Part shown: piece after piece, positions 6,281 to 10,990 of the stretch
Layout of the letters: every line of letters begins with the position of its first letter
Position numbering within the stretch: the first letter of the stretch is position 1
Origin: Thalassiosira profunda
Lineage: Eukaryota > Bacillariophyta > Thalassiosirophyceae > Thalassiosirales > Thalassiosiraceae
Assembly (NCBI GenBank): GCA_036939355.1
Contig: JALLAP010001019.1
Coordinates: forward strand, 1-10,990
DNA length: 10,990 nucleotides
Direction: 5' to 3'
Translations under genes and position numbers: made by a program
The notes under the pieces: model-generated
The model's input: the letters and a program-made list of their open reading frames with translations, nothing else
Databases searched by the model: none
What the model was told of the DNA's origin: nothing

Positions 6281-8854
6281 ATGAAGTCCTCTCAATACGG
6301 ATCGCGGAGGTGTCGACGGACTTTGCACTGTGCGATGCGAGCGGTGGCCGTCGGGGCGATGCTGTGCCCGCACGCCAATGGCCGCGTCGGGGCGTTCTCG
6401 GGCCCGGCAATATCGTCGGCAGTATTGCAGAGTAATGTTGGGAGCCAATCCACATCATGTGTACACCGGGATTTCGGTGCGAGGTCACGGCTAAACATGG
6501 CGCTCACGGAGGAGTTCATCCGGATGAAGGCGAACGGGGACTCCCAAATGAAAGAACAAAGCAGCGATGGTGAAAACGTTGGTCGGGATGTGAACGGCGA
6601 ACAAACTGGCAGCCGACGCACGGCCGCGAGGGAGGCGCCCCTCTCCGACCGCATCGGGGGCCGCGCCCTCGCCACGGTCCAATCGCTGGCGCGGGTGGTG
6701 GGGAGCGACGCCACCACCACCTTCCAAACCGACGACGGGGAAGACAACGACGGTGTGGGATACGAAGATGAAGGAGACATCGACGGGTTCAACCGGGGTG
6801 CCTTCGGGATTGCCGGCGTCTTTTCGGGCAAAAAACCCTCCTCGCGGCGCACCCGGGTCATCGAGTGGCAGCGACGGAATTTGAGCGGGGTCCGGCGGGC
6901 GGTGGTCCGGTCCACGGCCGAGATGGAGCGGCGGGTTGAGAATGGAACGGGGGAGGAGATTGGAGGAGACGAAGGTAGCAGCGGACGCATGACGACGCTG
7001 GTGGACGCGCTCCCTTCCTCGCAAAAGGCGAGTAACAACAACAACAACAAAAACAAGCGCAGCGGCGGCCGGGGCGCGCGGAAGGATCGGACGCTCATCA
7101 CCACGGCCCTCCAGACGCTCGAAAAGGACATGGACATGCTCGACAGCGTGNCGGAAGGATCGGACGCTCATCACCACGGCCCTCCAGACGCTCGAAAAGG
7201 ACATGGACATGCTCGACAGCGTGGCGTCGAGCCAGCCGCAATTGTCGCCGACGGAGGTGGGATTGCTGTTGGGGGCGGTGGCGGCGAGCGGGATGGGCCC
7301 CGTGCTGTTTCCGGGGACGTCGGTCACGGAGGTCCTGGCCCCGGCGGCGGCGGCGTGTGAGTTTGATGTCTGGAGAAGGTGTGGAGTTGGGTGATTGCGA
7401 TGCGTTGTCCTCACGCGCCGTCCATCGTTTCTCTGCAAACAGTTACGGCGTCGATCACGATTGGATCGGAATACATTGGCCGCGTGGCCGTGGCCGACGG
7501 AAAAGAGTGCGTGATCATGCGACAATTGTGTGCCAACGTCTTCTTTGTATCAGGATGTTGTGAACTCATCTTCTTCGTCTCCGCTCATCAGAATCGCGGC
7601 CAACACAATACAGTGCGCGGCCGAGGGGGAGGCCTTCCTCGCCAACGCCGAGCGGGTCAAGGCCATCACCCCATTGTGCGTGGGCGTGGGCGCCACGGCC
7701 GCGAGCCTGACGCTGCTCACGCCGACCATCATCGAGGCGCTCAACCTGGGCAACTCGGTCATCCTGATCACGGAGCTGTACCTGTTCTGTCCGCTGGTGG
7801 CCGTGCTGTCGGGGGCGGTGGCCAATTTGGCGCTGCAGGAGACGAAGGGATTCGCGTCGCGTGCGATCAACGTGGGGGTGCGCCGGTTCAGCAAATCGGG
7901 CATGGTGAGTCTTCTGCTGGAAGGACCGGAACTGCTTCGGCTCCATTTGCTTGCATTTCCTTGGGCTAACAACTGTGGCCAACGTGGGACGATTCGATAA
8001 CAGGTCGGAAGGACGTGGCTCTCCTCGTCCGAGCAGGTGCAAAAGAACAGCCAGTCCAAAACCGAGCGGTGGTGGTCGTTCGTCTTTTCGGTGCTCCCGG
8101 CTCCCATCCTGGGCAGCCTCATCGGCGGACCGTCGCTGTCGGCCAAGTGCATCGTCGTGGCGGCGCTGGCGGCCGTCCAGAGCGCGTACTATTTGGCCCA
8201 GGCGGAGAGCGTCCTGGCGAGGGCGACGGACGCCGTTGCCCTGAAGGCGAGAAGCGCGGCCGTCTGCGACACGTGAGTAGTGCAGTGCGCCCATCCTCGT
8301 GGCCAACGTTGGGCGCTGTGTCCTTCTAACCTTTTCTCCTATCTGTCAGCTACGCCAACCAAGGGGCGCGAAACTCGGCAATTCTGCCCTTTACCTCGGC
8401 CCTCTCGGCGTTCTGCGCAGCTGCTACCGCTGCCACTGTCGAACTGCCATTTCTCGATACAATAGCGACGCTCTACGGGACGATGGGCGAGGTGGCCATC
8501 GTGGCGACGTTTCCAGTCCTCTCGTCCGCGTTCGCGGCGGCGGCGGCCGTGAGCAAAGCGCGGTGCGAGGTGGACGCCGAGGCGGCGGCCCAGGCGGCGA
8601 GCACGCTGGCCTTGGAGTACGACGGCATGGACGGGGGCGACGACGATCCGGTGCTGAAGCCGTTCAAGGCGGTGAGGGAATTGGTGCGGCTGGCCGTCAG
8701 TAGCAGCTGGAGGAGCTTTCGTTCGAAAGTGATACGACCGTTCCGGAGCGCACTGTTGGGATTCCAGTGGAGTCGGTGGAAGCGGCGGCGGAGAGGCTCG
8801 AGCAGCAGCGGGGACGACTCTCTCGAAGGCGGAGCGGTGCCCATTGGTGGATAA
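6281..8854 (+). CDS. Gene D: plastid-targeted multi-pass membrane protein
   Basis: Five exons: 6281-7356, 7443-7506, 7592-7904, 8004-8272 and 8350-8854. Introns of 86, 85, 99 and 77 nt have donors GTGAGT, GTGCGT, GTGAGT and GTGAGT, all with AG acceptors and phases 1, 2, 0 and 2. After removing a 73-nt assembly duplication in exon 1 the product is 717 residues. The ATG at 6281 follows ACAAA. The leader has a hydrophobic stretch (RAVAVGAMLC) and then VGA|FSGP, an ASAF-like site of red-lineage plastid import; an ATG at 6335 would give a more typical, shorter signal peptide. Residues 60-290 are polar, with an Asn run near 250. About seven hydrophobic segments follow: 302-321, 380-404, 411-436, 483-502, 508-527, 560-580 and 597-618, then a basic tail. 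It recalls an uncharacterised plastid membrane family of ochrophytes; this is unverified memory, and the function is unknown. Confidence 0.85.
7032..7055 (+). repeat. AAC-rich microsatellite in gene D exon 1
   Basis: A run of AAC/AAA codons encodes a short Asn-rich stretch (NNNNNKNK) in the disordered linker between the targeting leader and the membrane domain of gene D. It lies 24 bp before the assembly duplication. Confidence 0.85.
7079..7223. repeat. 72-bp perfect duplication flanking an N: unmerged contig overlap
   Basis: Bases 7079-7150 and 7152-7223 are identical over 72 bp and are separated by the window's only N (7151). The 73 extra bases shift gene D's frame. Removing one copy and the N joins LDSV directly to ASSQPQ, and the frame then runs to the first donor at 7357. 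This is the expected outcome when two contigs with overlapping ends are scaffolded without merging. A true duplication cannot be excluded from sequence alone, but it would break an otherwise intact gene. Confidence 0.92.
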
Positions 8855-9197
8855 GATGACAGGGTAAAGAACACAGTTCTCCTCATTCCCCTACGTACTG
8901 TACCAGAGCAGAGAGGCATGCACTGATGACAAACAATCGTTCTCGTAACCTTAGCTCTATGGTCGATTCAGCAGGCGAGACGTACATTCGCCATCTTGCA
9001 ATCTCGCCGGGGGAACCTCCATTCTGACAGAAGCGGCGCCGAGAAGAGATATGAATATGAAAACAGACAGACTACTTGGGGGACCCGGCGACGCCGCCTT
9101 CACATCTTCGGGGTGGGACGGAAGGTGAACGCCCGACTGCTTGGTGGATGGCGATCGGGACGATGGACGGCGGCGCGGGGCGGCCCGCGTCGACGCC
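8855..9197. other. Spacer between the 3' ends of convergent genes D and E
   Basis: These 343 nt hold the 3' UTRs and end signals of D (rightward) and E (leftward). No gene, repeat or canonical AATAAA signal was recognised. Open frames crossing this stretch on both strands are Arg/Ser-rich and overlap the exons of gene E, so they were not accepted. Confidence 0.5.
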
Positions 9198-10233
9198 TTA
9201 GTTCCTCGTCCTGGGGGGCGGGAGGCAACGAAATGAGTCAGCGCGACATTGGCCGAAGGGGAACGTACAGAGATATTGCACACATAACTCACATGAGGCG
9301 GGGGGCGCCGGTAGGGAAGGGGGGGAAATCGAGGCTCCACGTGTTGTCGGTCACCTTCGTCCTGCGGGGGAACGTTCGGGGATGGTCGTGGGGCCAAGAG
9401 AGAGGTGAGAGAGAGGTGAGAGAGAGGTGGCACAGGACGGGGATGGGGGTGCACACGGATGAGGATTATCGCGGCACGTACCCAGTGACGCTGAAGCCGC
9501 AAAGGGGCTCGCCCCCCTCCGAAGACTCCTTGCCGATGAGGGGGCACGACAGTTCCTTGTCGTCGCTGAAGCCGAAGGTGCACTTGCCATCGACCTCCAA
9601 GAAGTTAGTCTTGTCGAAGCGGATGAAAGCGCTGTCGTCTAGGAATATGAGTTCAAGCAATGATGAGCGGCTGGAGATGGAAGCTAGCCAGACAGCAGTG
9701 AAAGGTCTTACCTCCCACAATCTCGATGAGTTTGCCGTTGGACACTGGGGGCGAAGTGGGGGCGATGGAAACGGCATACGCATGTCAGGTGTGAACGCGG
9801 GCGACGCATGCAAGATGGCAAACAGAAGATGCACTCACTGGCGTTGGCGAAGATGACGAAGAGGCCATCTTGGTTTTCGGCGTCGGGATCGTAGTTGACG
9901 ACGACGGCTGTTCGTGGAGCGAAGAAGGAGAGGGATGAGGGCATCATCGCGTGTTGGAGAGGCCGAGGGGCAGCGCCGCCGCGCGCCGCGCCAGCACTTA
10001 CTGTAGGCCTTGCCGCCGTTTCCGCCAGTAGTCGCCATGTAGGTGTACACGCCGTTCAGGTCTGATCAACGAAACAGCGCTTGTTAGATGGACGAGAGGA
10101 GACGAGGGAGAGAAGGGCATCGCGAGCTCATGAATCCGAGGGTCCTACCTTCAGGGCCGCAGCCATTACTGGGTGGGGCACTGGTGACGGAGGGCACCGC
10201 GGCCAGGGCGAGGAGGGCGCTGAGGAGCTTCAT
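9198..10233 (-). CDS. Gene E: small secreted four-cysteine protein, seven exons
   Basis: Exons 10233-10149, 10061-10002, 9907-9839, 9744-9712, 9638-9482, 9361-9293 and 9210-9198 give 161 residues. Introns of 87, 94, 94, 73, 120 and 82 nt are all GT...AG, with phases 1, 1, 1, 1, 2 and 2. The ATG has A at -3 (GACCATGA). The N-terminus, MKLLSALLALAAVPSVTSA, is a classic signal peptide with likely cleavage after residue 19. The mature chain of about 142 residues is polar with alternating hydrophobic positions (GLFVIFANA, SAFIRFDKTNF, NTWSLDFPPF), suggesting a beta-rich domain, and has four cysteines (25, 102, 114, 129) that could form two disulfides. No family was recognised. An extracellular or secretory-compartment role is inferred from the leader only. 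The last coding exon (13 nt) is the least certain; without the final two introns the frame would end as GYVPR at 9466, giving 139 residues. Confidence 0.8.
9397..9429. repeat. Three perfect 11-bp tandem repeats in gene E intron 5
   Basis: The unit AGAGAGAGGTG occurs at 9397-9407, 9408-9418 and 9419-9429. On gene E's strand it is pyrimidine-rich (CACCTCTCTCT) and lies 33 nt upstream of the intron's 3' end at 9362, in the position of a polypyrimidine tract. It makes this the longest intron of the gene. Confidence 0.85.
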
Positions 10234-10295
10234 GGTCGACGATGGGGTTGGGAGGTGGGCGAGAAGGTGCAAATCGATTGTGATTGTGCCGAAAG

Positions 10296-10306
10296 CAAAT
10301 TTATGG
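10296..10306 (-). promoter_or_regulatory. TATA-like element upstream of gene E
   Basis: The minus strand reads CCATAAATTTG about 63-73 nt upstream of gene E's ATG, a plausible spacing for a short 5' UTR. It overlaps the edge of the 30-bp direct repeat that starts at 10303. Assignment rests on resemblance alone. Confidence 0.25.
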
Positions 10307-10332
10307 CACCTTCTCATTCCGAGCGAGCGCTG
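10303..10332. repeat. 30-bp direct repeat, copy 1
   Basis: This segment, starting ATGGCACCTTCTCATTC and ending GAGCGAGCGCTG, matches 10520-10549 with a single C/T difference. It lies in the presumed promoter of gene E and looks like one end of a repeat-family member. Confidence 0.9.
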
Positions 10333-10335
10333 TTT

Positions 10336-10396
10336 GAGGCGAAGGCAAAAAGCGTCGTCGACTCCAAACTGCCCCTCGGCAAAAGGGCAGTTGGTG
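10336..10396 (+). repeat. Left arm of an inverted repeat whose right arm is at the window end
   Basis: Bases 10364-10396 are the reverse complement of 10942-10972 except for a 2-nt difference (CC extra on the left), and GAGGCGAAGG at 10336-10345 pairs with 10973-10982. The left arm has 18 additional bases (10346-10363). The core also forms its own hairpin, AACTGCCC...GGGCAGTT, but the loop CTCGGCAAAA appears reversed in the right arm, so the right copy really is inverted. Confidence 0.85.
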
Positions 10397-10519
10397 CAGC
10401 ACAGGGAATGCAAGTTGCAACTCCGACTTGAAGGCGAAGGCGGAAGGCAGATGATGCAACTCCGACTTTGCTTGACAGGGGAGACAGAAATCTCCGCACG
10501 ATCGATCCAGCTGTCCAAA

Positions 10520-10549
10520 ATGGCACCTTCTCATTCTGAGCGAGCGCTG
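10520..10549. repeat. 30-bp direct repeat, copy 2
   Basis: Second copy of the segment at 10303-10332 (29 of 30 identical). It is followed closely by AGGCAGATGAT, a string that also occurs near 10446 downstream of copy 1. Copy 2 may therefore be an internally deleted version of the copy-1 repeat. Confidence 0.9.
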
Positions 10550-10587
10550 GCTTGACGTCGAGGCAGATGATAATTGCAACTGCTCGG

Positions 10588-10744
10588 GCGTGTCAGAAAG
10601 TTGAAGTAATCTGAACTCAATTGGGCGTTCTAAATGACGCCTGTCAATTAACGCCAATCTCATATCTCGGTCATCTCCTTATGTAACTTGGCGTCATTTA
10701 GAAGGCCCAAGTAATCTCATCTTATCTTCAACTTTCTGACACGC
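10588..10744. mobile_element. Fold-back (MITE-like) element, 157 bp
   Basis: The ends are perfect 19-bp inverted repeats: GCGTGTCAGAAAGTTGAAG at 10588-10606 and its reverse complement at 10726-10744. Inside, a second inverted pair (10621-10641 and 10690-10710) matches at 20 of 21 positions around a 48-nt loop. Both half-elements also carry AAGTAATCT in the same orientation (10604-10612 and 10709-10717). There is no coding capacity. No convincing target-site duplication was seen next to the 19-bp ends, so the true termini may lie elsewhere. Structure is seen directly; the mobile nature is inferred. Confidence 0.6.
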
Positions 10745-10766
10745 AAGTGCCAGACTATCGCGGAAT

Positions 10767-10785
10767 CTTCAACTTTCTGACACGC
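10767..10785 (-). repeat. Solo third copy of the fold-back arm
   Basis: CTTCAACTTTCTGACACGC is identical to the right arm at 10726-10744 and lies 22 bp beyond it in the same orientation. It could be a remnant of a second element or a tandem terminal motif. Confidence 0.9.
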
Positions 10786-10941
10786 CAGCCGGCCACTCAA
10801 ACTAAGCGAAGGGTAAAGTAAAGAGGCCAGCTGTCAAGGGAATAACAGTTGGGGACGAGATTGTGCGGAAGATGCGATCATTCTTTTCCTGATAACTGAT
10901 ATCGCCCCCACCGTCTCCTCCCCACCTTGTATTCCCTTGTA

Positions 10942-10982
10942 CACCAACTGCCCTTTTGCCGAGGCAGTTTGGCCTTCGCCTC
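10942..10982 (-). repeat. Right arm of the long inverted repeat, at the window edge
   Basis: This is the inverted counterpart of 10336-10396, shortened by 2 and 18 nt at two points. Similarity ends about 8 bp before the window does. It encloses the fold-back element and copy 2 of the direct repeat, giving a span of about 650 bp with inverted flanks. Confidence 0.8.
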
Positions 10983-10990
10983 CAACTCTT

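Noticed and set aside
7152..7360. Gly-rich extension of gene D after the N
   Set aside because: It arises only from the 73-nt duplication shift. The alternative frame continues the membrane protein and meets a phase-matched donor.
8996..9856. 286-codon plus-strand frame
   Set aside because: Antisense to gene E across several of its exons and introns; Arg/Gly/Ser-rich with no recognisable protein character.

Overview
The window looks like nuclear DNA of a photosynthetic eukaryote with a red-lineage secondary plastid, most likely an ochrophyte (diatom or relative). Genes are split by short GT...AG introns, mostly 73-120 nt with GTGAGT or GTAAGT donors. One protein begins with a signal-peptide-like leader ending in an ASAF-like motif, as is typical of plastid import in these algae. 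Long GC-rich antisense frames are common and were ignored. The taxon is an inference. A single N at 7151 marks a draft-assembly join.

Layout. Three genes (A, B, C) lie on the minus strand in the left 5 kb. A (785 to beyond base 1) is an acidic, disordered protein cut by the window edge. B (3046-855) is a two-exon, 704-residue protein with three near-identical 33-residue repeats and a C-terminal Psq/CENP-B-like helix-turn-helix. C (5057-3193) is a two-exon, proline/serine/acid-rich disordered protein. Their limits are uncertain: A and B share a reading frame, and B and C can be joined by a phase-compatible intron. A 1.2-kb gene-free stretch then separates C from the divergent gene D.

Gene D (6281-8854, plus) is the best-supported model. 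It has five exons and encodes a 717-residue, plastid-targeted, multi-pass membrane protein whose body looks like four degenerate copies of one hydrophobic/Ala-rich unit. It reads through only if a 72-bp duplication flanking the N is treated as an unmerged contig overlap. Gene E (10233-9198, minus) converges on D and encodes a 161-residue secreted protein from seven small exons.

The right-hand 700 bp, upstream of gene E, is a cluster of repeats: a 157-bp fold-back element resembling a MITE, an extra solo arm of it, a 30-bp direct repeat, and an inverted repeat that reaches the window end. No RNA gene, CRISPR array or virus-like gene was seen. No shared pathway among the five genes can be inferred; the strongest leads are the DNA-binding repeat protein B, the plastid membrane protein D and the repeat cluster.
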